Part shown: positions 36,029 to 44,834 of the stretch, in pieces | Layout of the letters: every line of letters starts with the position of its first letter | Numbering within the stretch: position 1 is the stretch's first letter | NCBI GenBank assembly: GCA_945873815.1 | Contig: CAMCEE010000011.1 | Coordinates: 1 to 63,732 of the forward strand | Source: an uncultured Caryophanales bacterium | GTDB lineage: Bacteria; Bacillota_I; Bacilli_A; RFN20; CAG-449 | Direction of reading: 5' to 3' | DNA length: 63,732 nt | Translations under genes and position numbers: made by a program | Notes under the pieces: model-generated | The model's database searches: none | What the model was told of the DNA's origin: nothing | What the model saw: only the letters and a program-made list of their open reading frames with translations

Positions 36029-36829
36029 ATGGATAGATTAAAAGGTAAAGTTGCTATTGTAACTGGATCAACAAGTGGTATCGGTATTGGTATCGCAAAA
36101 CTATTTGCTAAAGAAGGCGCAAAAGTTGTTATCTGCGGCAGACGTCAAGAAAAAGGACAAGCTGTAGTTGACGAAATTGTTAAAGATGGTGGAGAAGCAG
36201 TATACCATTTTATGGATATCACTGCTATTGATAGTATTGAACAATTATTCGCAGATACTGCAAAACAATTTGGAAAAATCGATATCTTAGTTAATAATGC
36301 TGCAAACGTCGCATTAAAAGATGGAAGAGTTGATGAACTAACTCTTGAAATGTGGGATAATATTTTCCAAAGTGATATGCGTGGTACTTTCTATGCAACA
36401 AAAACTGTATTACCTTATTTAGAAAAGAATGGTGGAGGATCAATCATTAACATTGGTTCTATGGCATCATGTAGTGGTGATTTAGGTTCAACTGCATATG
36501 CTTGCGCAAAAGCTGGCGTTGATAAATTAACAGAATACACTGCATTACAATATGGTAAGAAAAATATTCGCTGTAACTGCGTTCGTCCAGGATTAATCGT
36601 TACTCCTCAAAATGAAGCATATGTTCCTCAAGCATTAAAAGATATTTTCTTAGATAATATTATGGTAAATCGTTATGGTTGCCCAGAAGATATCGGTCAT
36701 TTATGTGTATATTTAGCATCAGATGAAAGTGCTTATGTTACAGGTCAAATTATGAATGTAGATGGTGGATTAAATTCACATGTTTCTACTGTTGCTCAAT
36801 TCAAAGCAATGAAATCACGTACTTGGTAA
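36029..36829 (+). CDS. Short-chain dehydrogenase/reductase 2
   Basis: A 266-residue classical SDR, related to but distinct from the one 30 bases upstream. Motifs: VAIVTGSTSGIGIGIAK, VVICGRRQEKG (again paired Arg, suggesting NADP(H)), ILVNNAANVAL, NIGSMASCSGDLGSTAYACA followed by the catalytic Lys, and the C-terminal YVTGQIMNVDGGLNSH. AGGAGG precedes the ATG. Two adjacent NADP-type SDRs beside NAD kinase suggest consecutive redox steps on one substrate, but that is inference. Confidence 0.9.
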   Translation: MDRLKGKVAIVTGSTSGIGIGIAKLFAKEGAKVVICGRRQEKGQAVVDEIVKDGGEAVYHFMDITAIDSIEQLFADTAKQFGKIDILVNNAANVALKDGRVDELTLEMWDNIFQSDMRGTFYATKTVLPYLEKNGGGSIINIGSMASCSGDLGSTAYACAKAGVDKLTEYTALQYGKKNIRCNCVRPGLIVTPQNEAYVPQALKDIFLDNIMVNRYGCPEDIGHLCVYLASDESAYVTGQIMNVDGGLNSHVSTVAQFKAMKSRTW

Positions 36830-36888
36830 TAAGTAGTATAATCTAAATAAAGAATAATAAATTAATCAATAATGAAACGGGAAAACAA

Positions 36889-37743
36889 ATGAAAAAAGTA
36901 TTATATGCATGCAATCCAATTAAAGATATTGATTTCTTTATTTCTAAGCAAATTGTTGAATTTTTAAAACAAAAAAATGTTCTAGTTTACGTAGAAGAAA
37001 AAGAATTGGCTTCTTTATGTAATGTTGATTTAATTACATTGGAGACAGTAAAAGAAATCGATTTAGCTATTGTTCTTGGTGGAGACGGTACCTTATTAAA
37101 ATATTTCAGAAATCATGGAGATTATGAAATACCTACAATTGGGATTAATCAAGGAAGAGTGGGAGCACTTACTACTGTTAATATAAGTGAATACCAAGAA
37201 TCTTTAAATAAATATTTCGAAGGTAAATTCTATTTGGAAAAGCAATTTACTTTAAAAGGAAGAATAATTTATAAAGGTGGAAATGAAAAGACATTCAATA
37301 TTTATAACGAAGTTAATATTTATCGTTCTCCTTCACTTAAATTATTACCTATTAATGTTTCAATCAATGATTGTATAAGTGATAAGATTTATGCAGATGG
37401 AATGATTGTTGCAACTCCAATAGGATCTTCAGCATATAACCTTAGTGCTGGAGGACCATTATTGACGAAAAATAGTGAATGCTATGTAATTACTCCAATA
37501 TGTCCACAAATCAAGAATTTCTCGTCATTAATTGTTTCTAAAAATGATAAAGCAAAACTTTATTTATCTAGTGATAGTGACGAAGTAATTGTCAGTGTTG
37601 ATGGATGTGAGAAATATCAAATTGGTGTAGGAGATGTATTAGAAATCAGCGTTTCTAAAAATATGATTAATTTAGTTAAATTTTCTAATGATGAATCGGG
37701 ATATCATTTAATATATAAAATCCTTGATTCAATTAAAAAATAA
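36889..37743 (+). CDS. nadK: NAD kinase
   Basis: A 284-residue ATP- or polyphosphate-dependent NAD kinase that makes NADP. The signature GGDGTLL occurs in LAIVLGGDGTLLKYFRNHGD, followed by PTIGINQGRVGALTTV, FNIYNEVNIYRSPS, and DGMIVATPIGSSAYNLSAGG, the second conserved block. Its place between two NADP-type SDRs and NfnAB groups NADP supply and NADP reduction in one transcriptional direction. Confidence 0.93.
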   Translation: MKKVLYACNPIKDIDFFISKQIVEFLKQKNVLVYVEEKELASLCNVDLITLETVKEIDLAIVLGGDGTLLKYFRNHGDYEIPTIGINQGRVGALTTVNISEYQESLNKYFEGKFYLEKQFTLKGRIIYKGGNEKTFNIYNEVNIYRSPSLKLLPINVSINDCISDKIYADGMIVATPIGSSAYNLSAGGPLLTKNSECYVITPICPQIKNFSSLIVSKNDKAKLYLSSDSDEVIVSVDGCEKYQIGVGDVLEISVSKNMINLVKFSNDESGYHLIYKILDSIKK

Positions 37744-37757
37744 AGGAGAGAAAGAGA

Positions 37758-38600
37758 ATGTATAAAATAGTAAGAAAAAAATGTTTAAATCCTACTGTTA
37801 CACTCATGGAAGTTGAAGCTCCATTTGTTGCAAAAAAGGCAGAACCTGGTCAATTCATCATTCTTCGTGTTGATGAAAATGGAGAAAGAATTCCACTAAC
37901 AGTTGCAGACTATGATAGAGAAAAAGGAACTGTAACAATTATTTTCCAAATTGTTGGAGGTTCTACAATTCATTTAAATAGTTTGGAAGAAGGCGACTCA
38001 ATTCATGATTTTGTTGGCCCTTTAGGTGTACCTACTCATACTGCAGGATTAAAGAAAGTTGCAGTTGTTGGAGGTGGAGTAGGTTGTGCTATTGCATATC
38101 CTATTGCAAAGAAATTACATAATCTAGGTTGTGAAGTTCATTCAATCATCGGCTTTAGAAATAAAGACTTAGTTATTCTTGAAGATGAGTTTTCAAAAGT
38201 ATCTGATAAATTATTCGTTATGACAGATGATGGAAGCCATGGAAATAAGGGTGTTGTTACTGCTCCATTAAAAGAATTAATTGAAGGTGGAGAACAATAC
38301 GATGAAGTTATTACGATTGGACCATTAATCATGATGAAATTCGTTGTTGCGACAACAAAACCTTTCAATGTAAAAACAGTTGTTTCTATGAACCCTATTA
38401 TGATTGATGGAACTGGTATGTGTGGTGGTTGCCGATTAACAGTAGGTGGTAAAACAAAATTTGCATGTGTAGATGGACCTGATTTCGACGGTTTCGAAGT
38501 TGATTTCGATGAAGCAATTTCTCGTAGCCGTAGCTATTTGGATTTTGAAGCTCACGCACGTGAAGAATCATGTAATCTTTATAAAAAGGAGGTTAAATAA
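37758..38600 (+). CDS. nfnA: NfnA-like subunit (FAD/[2Fe-2S] electron-transfer protein)
   Basis: A 280-residue protein of the ferredoxin-NADP reductase superfamily, as in dihydroorotate dehydrogenase PyrK and NfnA. The N-terminal FAD domain includes AEPGQFIILRVDENGERIPL, the NAD domain has VAVVGGGVGCAIAYPIAKKL, and a C-terminal [2Fe-2S] site is seen in MCGGCRLTVGGKTKFACVDG. With the next gene, two bases downstream, it would form NfnAB, the electron-bifurcating NADH-dependent ferredoxin:NADP oxidoreductase. It could alternatively serve as a GltA-like partner, but no large glutamate synthase subunit is nearby. Confidence 0.85.
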   Translation: MYKIVRKKCLNPTVTLMEVEAPFVAKKAEPGQFIILRVDENGERIPLTVADYDREKGTVTIIFQIVGGSTIHLNSLEEGDSIHDFVGPLGVPTHTAGLKKVAVVGGGVGCAIAYPIAKKLHNLGCEVHSIIGFRNKDLVILEDEFSKVSDKLFVMTDDGSHGNKGVVTAPLKELIEGGEQYDEVITIGPLIMMKFVVATTKPFNVKTVVSMNPIMIDGTGMCGGCRLTVGGKTKFACVDGPDFDGFEVDFDEAISRSRSYLDFEAHAREESCNLYKKEVK

Positions 38601-38602
38601 TT

Positions 38603-40000
38603 ATGGCATTTAATATGAATCCAAAGAAAAATCCAATGCCTTCTCAAGATCCAAATGTTCGTAATAAGAATTTCTTAGAAGTTGCAACAGGATATACAGA
38701 AGAAATCGCAATCGATGAAGCAAAACGTTGCTTACAATGTAAGAATCCAAGATGTATGGGTGGATGTCCAGTTCATATTCATATTCCTGAATTCATTTCT
38801 CTTGTCGCAGAAGGTAAATTCGAAGAAGCATATCAAGTTATTGCAAAATCTTCTTCATTACCTGCGGTTTGTGGTCGTGTTTGCCCACAAGAATCGCAAT
38901 GTGAGGGTCAATGTATTAGAGGAGTAAAAGGAGAACCAGTTGGAATCGGACGTCTTGAAAGATTCGTTGCGGATTGGCATAATGCACATTGTACAGAACT
39001 TCCAAATAAGCCTGTTAGCAATGGTCATAAAGTTGCAGTAGTTGGCTCAGGACCTTCTGGATTAACTTGTGCAGGTGATTTAGCAAAATTAGGATATGAA
39101 GTAACTGTATTTGAAGCTCTTCATTTAGCAGGTGGAGTTTTAGTATATGGTATTCCTGAATTCCGTTTACCTAAATCAATTGTTCAAAAAGAAATTGATG
39201 GCCTTATTGCTTTAGGTGTAAAAGTCGAAACAAATATGGTTATCGGAAGAACAATTTCAATCAATGAATTGATGACTGAATATGGTTTTGAAGCAGTATT
39301 CGTCGGAAGTGGTGCAGGTCTTCCTAAATTTATGAATATCCCTGGTGAAAACTTAAAAGGAGTATTCTCTGCAAATGAATTCCTCACTCGTGTCAATTTA
39401 ATGAAAGCATATAAAGAAGGTTGTGCAACTCCAATTAAACAAAATAAAAATGTTGCAGTAGTTGGAGGCGGAAACGTTGCAATGGATGCTGCAAGATCAG
39501 CATTGAGATTAGGTGCAGAAAAAGTCTACATCATCTATAGACGTGGATTGGAAGAGTTACCTGCTAGACGTGAAGAAGTTGAACATGCAATGGAAGAAGG
39601 AATTATCTTCAAAGTATTAACTAATCCAATCGAAATTATTGGTGATGAGACCGGAACTTGTTCAAAGATTAAATGCGTCGAAATGGAACTAGGTGAACCA
39701 GATGCTTCAGGAAGAAGAAGACCAGTTGTTAAACCTAATTCAGAATTTGAAATTGATGCAGATTGTGTAATTATGTCATTAGGTACAAATCCTAATCCTT
39801 TAATCAAATCTACAACTGAGGGTTTAGATACACAAACTTGGGGTGGTATCATCGTTAATGAAGAAGGTGCAACTTCAGTTAAAGGTGTTTATGCTGGTGG
39901 AGATGCAGTTACTGGTGCTGCTACAGTTATTCTTGCAATGGGAGCAGGAAAGACTGCTGCACAAGGAATTGATGAATATATCAAATCAAAAAATAAATAA
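38603..40000 (+). CDS. nfnB: NfnB-like subunit (glutamate synthase small-subunit family)
   Basis: A 465-residue flavoprotein annotated in many genomes as NADPH-dependent glutamate synthase small subunit. The N-terminus has two [4Fe-4S]-type Cys sets (CLQCKNPRCMGGCPVHIHIP and CGRVCPQESQCEGQC). Two dinucleotide-binding motifs follow: KVAVVGSGPSGLTCAGDLA and NVAVVGGGNVAMDAARSA, and the C-terminal YAGGDAVTGAATVILAMGAG is the FAD motif. Pairing with NfnA argues for ferredoxin-linked NADP reduction rather than glutamate synthesis. Confidence 0.88.
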   Translation: MAFNMNPKKNPMPSQDPNVRNKNFLEVATGYTEEIAIDEAKRCLQCKNPRCMGGCPVHIHIPEFISLVAEGKFEEAYQVIAKSSSLPAVCGRVCPQESQCEGQCIRGVKGEPVGIGRLERFVADWHNAHCTELPNKPVSNGHKVAVVGSGPSGLTCAGDLAKLGYEVTVFEALHLAGGVLVYGIPEFRLPKSIVQKEIDGLIALGVKVETNMVIGRTISINELMTEYGFEAVFVGSGAGLPKFMNIPGENLKGVFSANEFLTRVNLMKAYKEGCATPIKQNKNVAVVGGGNVAMDAARSALRLGAEKVYIIYRRGLEELPARREEVEHAMEEGIIFKVLTNPIEIIGDETGTCSKIKCVEMELGEPDASGRRRPVVKPNSEFEIDADCVIMSLGTNPNPLIKSTTEGLDTQTWGGIIVNEEGATSVKGVYAGGDAVTGAATVILAMGAGKTAAQGIDEYIKSKNK

Positions 40001-40028
40001 TTCGATTGATATAAACTAAAAGAAAATT

Positions 40029-40066
40029 AAGACCTCTTGAAATAGTATTCTGAGAGGTCTTTTTTC
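40029..40066 (+). terminator. Rho-independent terminator after nfnB
   Basis: AAGACCTCT and AGAGGTCTT form a 9-bp stem with a 15-base loop, followed by a T run. Confidence 0.85.
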
Positions 40067-40107
40067 ATGATTAATGAATTTATTATTGTTCTTCATGATT
40101 ATAATCG

Positions 40108-40151
40108 AAAAAAACTCTTTACCATAATATTCTATATTACGATAAAGAGTT
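40108..40151 (-). terminator. Rho-independent terminator of the XRE/membrane gene pair
   Basis: On the minus strand AACTCTTTA pairs with TAAAGAGTT outside an inner TAATAT/ATATTA stem, and a run of T residues follows. It starts five bases after the 122-residue gene. Confidence 0.85.
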
Positions 40152-40155
40152 ATGA

Positions 40156-40524
40156 TTATTTTACTATTAAGAAAATTAGAGCTGCAACTGCAAAGACTAT
40201 TAATGCGATTAATAATGGAAGACCAGCTTTTAAGTTGTTTAAAACTCTATTGAATTTGACTGTATATCCGTTTTCTGTTTTTATATCAGGAGAAGCGTAT
40301 TTATTTCCGATTATGACTATAACTTTTGTTTCACCTAAGTCGACGATATTGATTTTATCGTTTACCACTTTATTTTGTCCATTCCAAGTAATTATCGTTC
40401 CTTCTTCTATAGTCGGATAGACTTTTCCTTTATAGAGGATACTGATTTCATCTTTATGATTCATTACATAAAAATCCTCTTTATCATTTGTTTGCTTATT
40501 TATTAAAGTAAATTTTGTTTTCAT
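40156..40524 (-). CDS. Hypothetical protein with one C-terminal membrane helix (122 aa)
   Basis: Residues 1-90 are soluble and rich in short beta strands (DFYVMNHKDEISILYKGKVY, then GTIITWNGQNKVV). Residues about 97-121 form a hydrophobic helix (AGLPLLIALIVFAVAALIFL). Its start codon overlaps the stop of the upstream XRE gene by four bases, so the two are coupled and may act together at the membrane. No family recognised. Confidence 0.7.
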   Translation of the reverse strand: MKTKFTLINKQTNDKEDFYVMNHKDEISILYKGKVYPTIEEGTIITWNGQNKVVNDKINIVDLGETKVIVIIGNKYASPDIKTENGYTVKFNRVLNNLKAGLPLLIALIVFAVAALIFLIVK

Positions 40525-41237
40525 TCTTCGATTGACCTCCTTGCATTTTGATAGAAAACGTTACTAATGCATAAGACTGTTCCATTTAGGAAAGCATCTA
40601 TGCAAAATAATATATATAAAGGGATAAGCGAGCTTATTTCTGAAGTTGACGAATCCATGATTACAATAAATACGATAATCCATAAACCGACAAGTAGGTC
40701 TATGGTTGCAAATGCGGGAAGTGCTTTAAGATATTTGTTGCTTATATATTTTCTTTTGATATCAACTAATGTGCGAATAAAACATATTATGCAAATGAAA
40801 TTGATAATGATTACACCTAGAAGAATAAATGAAGTTGCTATATCAAATGGAACTGGTGCAAATCCAAGTGGTAATAATAGAACGATGATAAGAGCGATTA
40901 TATAGCTTTTGTATATTTTTAGAGACTTTGTTTCAGTATCATATTGGCCTGGTAATAATCTTACTTGATATCTTTCTTTTGGACTCTCTACTATTTGTTC
41001 ATCTGTATCTTTTTCTCTTAAATCAGTAGATAGTATTTCGTCTGTACTAACATTAAATAGTTTTGCAATCTCGACCATGGTATTGATTTCAGGAAGCGAT
41101 TTTCCACTTTCCCATTTTGATACTGCTTGATTTGTTACGTGTAAAGCTTCCGCAACATCAGATTGCTTTAAACCGTTTTTTTCACGAATGTACTTGATAT
41201 TCGAACTGAATATTTCATCTGCTCTTTTTTCCGACAT
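40521..41237 (-). CDS. XRE-family regulator with C-terminal membrane domain
   Basis: A 238-residue protein. The N-terminal helix-turn-helix reads KYIREKNGLKQSDVAEALHV, then TNQAVSKWESGKSLPEINTM. Residues about 110-230 have four hydrophobic helices, making it a membrane-tethered regulator like the protein at 146-781. GTG (41246) and ATG (41243) lie too near the GAGG site, so the ATG at 41237 is preferred. A long inverted repeat lies 50-80 bases upstream and may be its own operator. Confidence 0.82.
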   Translation of the reverse strand: MSEKRADEIFSSNIKYIREKNGLKQSDVAEALHVTNQAVSKWESGKSLPEINTMVEIAKLFNVSTDEILSTDLREKDTDEQIVESPKERYQVRLLPGQYDTETKSLKIYKSYIIALIIVLLLPLGFAPVPFDIATSFILLGVIIINFICIICFIRTLVDIKRKYISNKYLKALPAFATIDLLVGLWIIVFIVIMDSSTSEISSLIPLYILFCIDAFLNGTVLCISNVFYQNARRSIEE

Positions 41238-41285
41238 TGTCATCACCTCAAAATCATATTAAAACATTGGGGTAGTAAAATCAAA

Positions 41286-41320
41286 CAACTGATGGTTGAA
41301 TTATATTCAACCAGTAGTTG
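41286..41320. promoter_or_regulatory. 15-bp inverted repeat upstream of the XRE/membrane operon
   Basis: CAACTGATGGTTGAA and TTCAACCAGTAGTTG match at 13 of 15 positions around a 5-base spacer. The location and length fit an XRE-type operator. The rest of the 41247-41572 gap shows only A/T-rich sequence with a TATAAT at 41532-41537 that may serve the radical SAM gene. Confidence 0.5.
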
Positions 41321-41572
41321 ATTGTAAAATATAACCACGATTTGATGAGCTAAACTAAGTATTTTGAAAAGAAAATATATTTGTTATAGCTATTATATTG
41401 AAGTTTTATTTTTTGCCAAAAACTTCATCGTTTTTTTCTTTCTATATTAGGTGAAAATAAAAGGAGCGATAAAGAAATAATTCTAGTTAAAACAAAAGAT
41501 GATAAAAAGACAAAAAAGTATTCTTTTTTGCTATAATGGTATAAACAAAAAATCGGGTTAAAGGAATTATGT

Positions 41573-42442
41573 ATGCATTATAAAGAATATAAAACAATAT
41601 TATCACCTTCTAATGGAATGAATATTTATCGAGGGTGTACGCATGGATGCATCTATTGTGATTCTAGGAGTAAGTGTTACAATATGCAACATGAATTCAC
41701 GGATATAGAAATAAAAAAAGACGCAGCTAAAATACTAGAATTAGAACTTATAAAAAGAGGAAAGCCAGTTCAAATTGGTACTGGCTCAATGACAGATCCT
41801 TATATCCATCTTGAAGAAAAACTTCAATATACAAGAGAATGTTTGAAAGTTATTTCAAAATATCATTGTGGTGTTTCAATACAAACAAAATCAAATCGGA
41901 TTTTAAGAGATATGGATTTACTAGATGAAATAAATAAAAAAGCAAAAGTTGTGGTCGAAGTGACTCTTACAACTGCAGATGATGAATTATGTAAGATTAT
42001 AGAACCTAATGTTTCTCCAACTAGTGAACGAGTGATGATTCTAAAAAAGTGTAAAGAGTTAGGCATAAAAACCGTTGTTTGGCTATGTCCGTTTTTACCT
42101 TTTATAAATGATACAAAAGAGAATATTAAGCGTTTATTAGATATATGCAGTGAGAATGATGTATATGGTGTATTATGCTTTGGAATTGGATTGACGCTAA
42201 GAGAAGGAAATAGAGAATATTTTTATTCGAAACTTGATGAACATTTTCCAGGGTTAAAAGAGAAATACATAAAGACATACGGGAATTCGTATGAAGTTAC
42301 TTCTCTTCATGCTAAAGAATTAAATCGTTATCTAATAGATGAATGTAATAGAAGAAATATTGTTTGCGATAATAATAAAGTATTCGAGTTTTTGCGTACG
42401 TATCCAAAAAAATATGAACAATTATCTATCTTTGATATATAA
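41573..42442 (+). CDS. Radical SAM protein, SPL/SplB-like
   Basis: A 289-residue radical SAM protein of the spore photoproduct lyase-like group (COG1533 type). The cluster-binding CxxxCxxC is at Cys22, Cys26 and Cys29 in YRGCTHGCIYCDSRSKCYNM, followed by PVQIGTGSMTDPYIHLEE. The protein is shorter than true spore photoproduct lyase, and there are no sporulation genes nearby, so DNA photoproduct repair is not implied. Substrate unknown. Confidence 0.85.
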   Translation: MHYKEYKTILSPSNGMNIYRGCTHGCIYCDSRSKCYNMQHEFTDIEIKKDAAKILELELIKRGKPVQIGTGSMTDPYIHLEEKLQYTRECLKVISKYHCGVSIQTKSNRILRDMDLLDEINKKAKVVVEVTLTTADDELCKIIEPNVSPTSERVMILKKCKELGIKTVVWLCPFLPFINDTKENIKRLLDICSENDVYGVLCFGIGLTLREGNREYFYSKLDEHFPGLKEKYIKTYGNSYEVTSLHAKELNRYLIDECNRRNIVCDNNKVFEFLRTYPKKYEQLSIFDI

Positions 42443-42481
42443 TTTACAAAATGAAAAGGTTTTGATTGATAAGGAGGTAAA

Positions 42482-42934
42482 ATGGGTTGGTTTAACTATT
42501 ATGGTCTAATAATTCTTTTTATTATTTTGATTCCTAATATCGTTTTTTCCATTAAACATCCGGAATCATTTAGGAATTTTTATTCTAATAGAATTGTGAT
42601 AATCCTAGAGCAGATTGGAAGATTTGGATCATTTATTTTTATGATAATAAACGTTCCTTATACATATTTTAATTTTTGGTTTGATGATGCATTGATGGTG
42701 TATTTTATTATAAACACTATTCTACTTATCATTTATTTAGTGGGATGGATTATCTGTTGGAATAAAAGAATAATCTTAAGAAGTTATTTACTTTCGATTA
42801 CTCCTTCATTATTATTTTTTTCTAGTGGTATATTACTTTTAAATGTCCCGTTAATTGTTTTTTCATTAGTATTTGCGTATTGCCATATTAGAATATCTAT
42901 TTATAACGCGAAAATGATGAATAAGGAAGGATAA
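42482..42934 (+). CDS. Hypothetical membrane protein (150 aa)
   Basis: Four hydrophobic segments are visible (about residues 5-24, 43-62, 70-93 and 103-137), with short charged ends. AAGGAGG precedes the ATG. It overlaps nothing and ends four bases before the lipase-like gene, so the two are probably co-transcribed. No family recognised. Confidence 0.65.
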   Translation: MGWFNYYGLIILFIILIPNIVFSIKHPESFRNFYSNRIVIILEQIGRFGSFIFMIINVPYTYFNFWFDDALMVYFIINTILLIIYLVGWIICWNKRIILRSYLLSITPSLLFFSSGILLLNVPLIVFSLVFAYCHIRISIYNAKMMNKEG

Positions 42935-42938
42935 AAAA

Positions 42939-43720
42939 ATGAAAACAAAATATCCAATTATTCTAGTTCATGGAATTGCAATAAAAAATATATTTTTCAT
43001 CAAATCATTTGGTAGAATTGATAGCATTCTACAAAATGAGGGTTTTACTGTTTATAAAAGTAAAGTTGATAGTTTTGGTACTATTGAAAATAATGCAGAT
43101 TTTCTAAAGAAGGAAATAATGGAAATCTTAGAAAAAGAAAAAGTTACTAAAGTAAATGTTATTGCTCATTCAAAAGGTGGATTAGATACAAAATATATGA
43201 TTGAGAAATTAGATATGGCAAAATATATTGCTTCGTTTACCACTTTATGCACTTTGCATAATGGAAGTCCTATTGCAACAAATATATTACGTTTACCAAA
43301 ATGGATATTAAAATTCATCGCTTTCTGGATCAATTTTTTGTATAGATTGTTTGGAGATAAAAATCCTGACTCATTAAAAGTGTGCGAACAACTTTCAGAG
43401 ATTAATAGTATAGTAGAAGAAACATTTTTATCGATTCTATGATATATTGCCAAAGTTATTCGACTACATTAAAAAGATCAAGAGATGATTTCATTATGGG
43501 AATTCCATTAATGTTCTCACATTATTTTGACAAAAAGAATGAAAGCGATGGATTAGTTTCTCCTTCTTCAACTAGATTTGGTGAATATAAAGGAAATGCT
43601 ATATCTGAATCGATATCACATTCTGAAATTATTGATTTTATGGTAAGGAGAAAAAAGAAAGAGAAAATTTATGCTTTTTATTCCTCAATATGTAACGATT
43701 TGAAAAATAGAGGATTTTAA
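42939..43720 (+). pseudogene. Lipase/alpha-beta hydrolase interrupted by a frameshift
   Basis: The first frame (42939-43442, 167 codons) begins YPIILVHGIAIKNIFFIKSF and has the nucleophile motif IAHSKGGLDTKYM, as in triacylglycerol-lipase-like enzymes. The second frame, from about 43430 to 43720, supplies the expected C-terminus with YCQSYSTTLKRS, then SDGLVSPSSTRFGEYKGN, carrying the Asp region. The frames join by a -1 shift at a five-T run in ACATTTTTATCG near 43422-43432. A mutation, sequencing error or slippage are all possible; as read, the protein lacks its catalytic Asp/His part. Confidence 0.75.
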
Positions 43721-43749
43721 AATATATAATTATATAAAAGGAAGTAAGT

Positions 43750-44820
43750 ATGGGAAAAGAATACAATGAATTAAATAAGAGATTTCAAACATTAATCTCT
43801 AAAAAAGAATCTTTTGAAGAAGGAAAAGAGATTTTATTAGAACTTAGAAAGAATATGTATGATATGTTAATGCTTGTAAAAAAAGGATTTAACCCAACGG
43901 GGTTCAGCTTAATGCCTTTTAAAAATTCTAATGGATATGAATCAAAAACGATGGCTTATTCGATTTATCATATAATACGCATTGAAGATATTGTTTGTCA
44001 TACATTAATCAAGAATGATGAACAAGTATTCGAAAAGAATGATTATCAAAAACGTTTAGGAATTGATATAAAATCTACTGGAAATGAATTAAATAAAGAA
44101 GAAGTAGGTCTTTTCTCAAAGAAGATTAATTTATCTGAATTATATAATTATTTAAATGATGTATATTCAGAATCAAATAAGATGATAAAAGAATTAAAAT
44201 TTGATGATTTAAAGAAAAAAATATCTCCTATGAAAAAAGATTATCTATTAAATTCTAGTTATGTCTCTAATAATGAATCTGCGGTATGGTTAATTGATTA
44301 TTGGTGTAATAAAAATGTTTTAGGCTTACTAAAAATGCCATTTTCAAGACATTGGATAATGCATGTTGATGCATTTCTAAAGATTAAGAACAAGTTAATA
44401 CAAAATGCAAAGAAAGAAACAAAGAATAAAATCTCCGTTTGTGGATTCTCATGTAATCATTGTTTCTTATCTATGTGGTGTGGTTCTTGTCGAAGTGAAT
44501 ATAATTGCTGCTCGTACGGGACATTATTCGAGAGTAATGTTTGTCCGAATGTGAAATGTGCAAAAGAAAAAGGGTATGAAGGATGTTATGATTGTCCTAA
44601 TCTTGATTCTTGTGAAGTAGGTTTTTATAAAAAAGATAATGAAGATGGAATTTCAGCTAAAACTAATGCGATGTTTATTCGACAATATGGGAAGAAGAAT
44701 TTGGTTTTAGCATTAGATGAAATGCATAAGCATTTTGATTATAAAAAGATGCAAGAGATGGTCGCACAAAATAAATTAGAGATACTAGTAAAATATATGA
44801 AAGAAGCAAATAAAGAATGA
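43750..44820 (+). CDS. DinB-like domain fused to a Cys-rich DUF3795 domain
   Basis: A 356-residue protein. Residues 1-215 look like a DinB/YfiT-type four-helix bundle (AYSIYHIIRIEDIVCHTLI and SRHWIMHVDAFLKIKNKLI carry possible metal-binding His residues). Residues about 226-290 match DUF3795: CGFSCNHCFLSMWCGSCRSE, then CPNVKCAKEKGYEGCYDCPN, with more than ten Cys residues that could bind zinc or a cluster. DinB-fold enzymes often use thiol cofactors such as bacillithiol. The fusion is unusual; function unknown. Confidence 0.7.
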   Translation: MGKEYNELNKRFQTLISKKESFEEGKEILLELRKNMYDMLMLVKKGFNPTGFSLMPFKNSNGYESKTMAYSIYHIIRIEDIVCHTLIKNDEQVFEKNDYQKRLGIDIKSTGNELNKEEVGLFSKKINLSELYNYLNDVYSESNKMIKELKFDDLKKKISPMKKDYLLNSSYVSNNESAVWLIDYWCNKNVLGLLKMPFSRHWIMHVDAFLKIKNKLIQNAKKETKNKISVCGFSCNHCFLSMWCGSCRSEYNCCSYGTLFESNVCPNVKCAKEKGYEGCYDCPNLDSCEVGFYKKDNEDGISAKTNAMFIRQYGKKNLVLALDEMHKHFDYKKMQEMVAQNKLEILVKYMKEANKE

Positions 44821-44834
44821 AAGGGATTTATGTT

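Noticed and set aside
38603-40000. Reading the NfnB-like gene as part of a glutamate synthase
   Set aside because: No large glutamate synthase subunit is nearby, whereas an NfnA-like partner lies two bases upstream.
40067-40420. 117-codon plus-strand frame after the nfnB terminator
   Set aside because: It lies antisense to the membrane-anchored small gene and its terminator and has no domain.
41573-42442. True spore photoproduct lyase
   Set aside because: The protein is shorter than the lyase and no sporulation context is visible; only the broader SPL-like radical SAM family is claimed.
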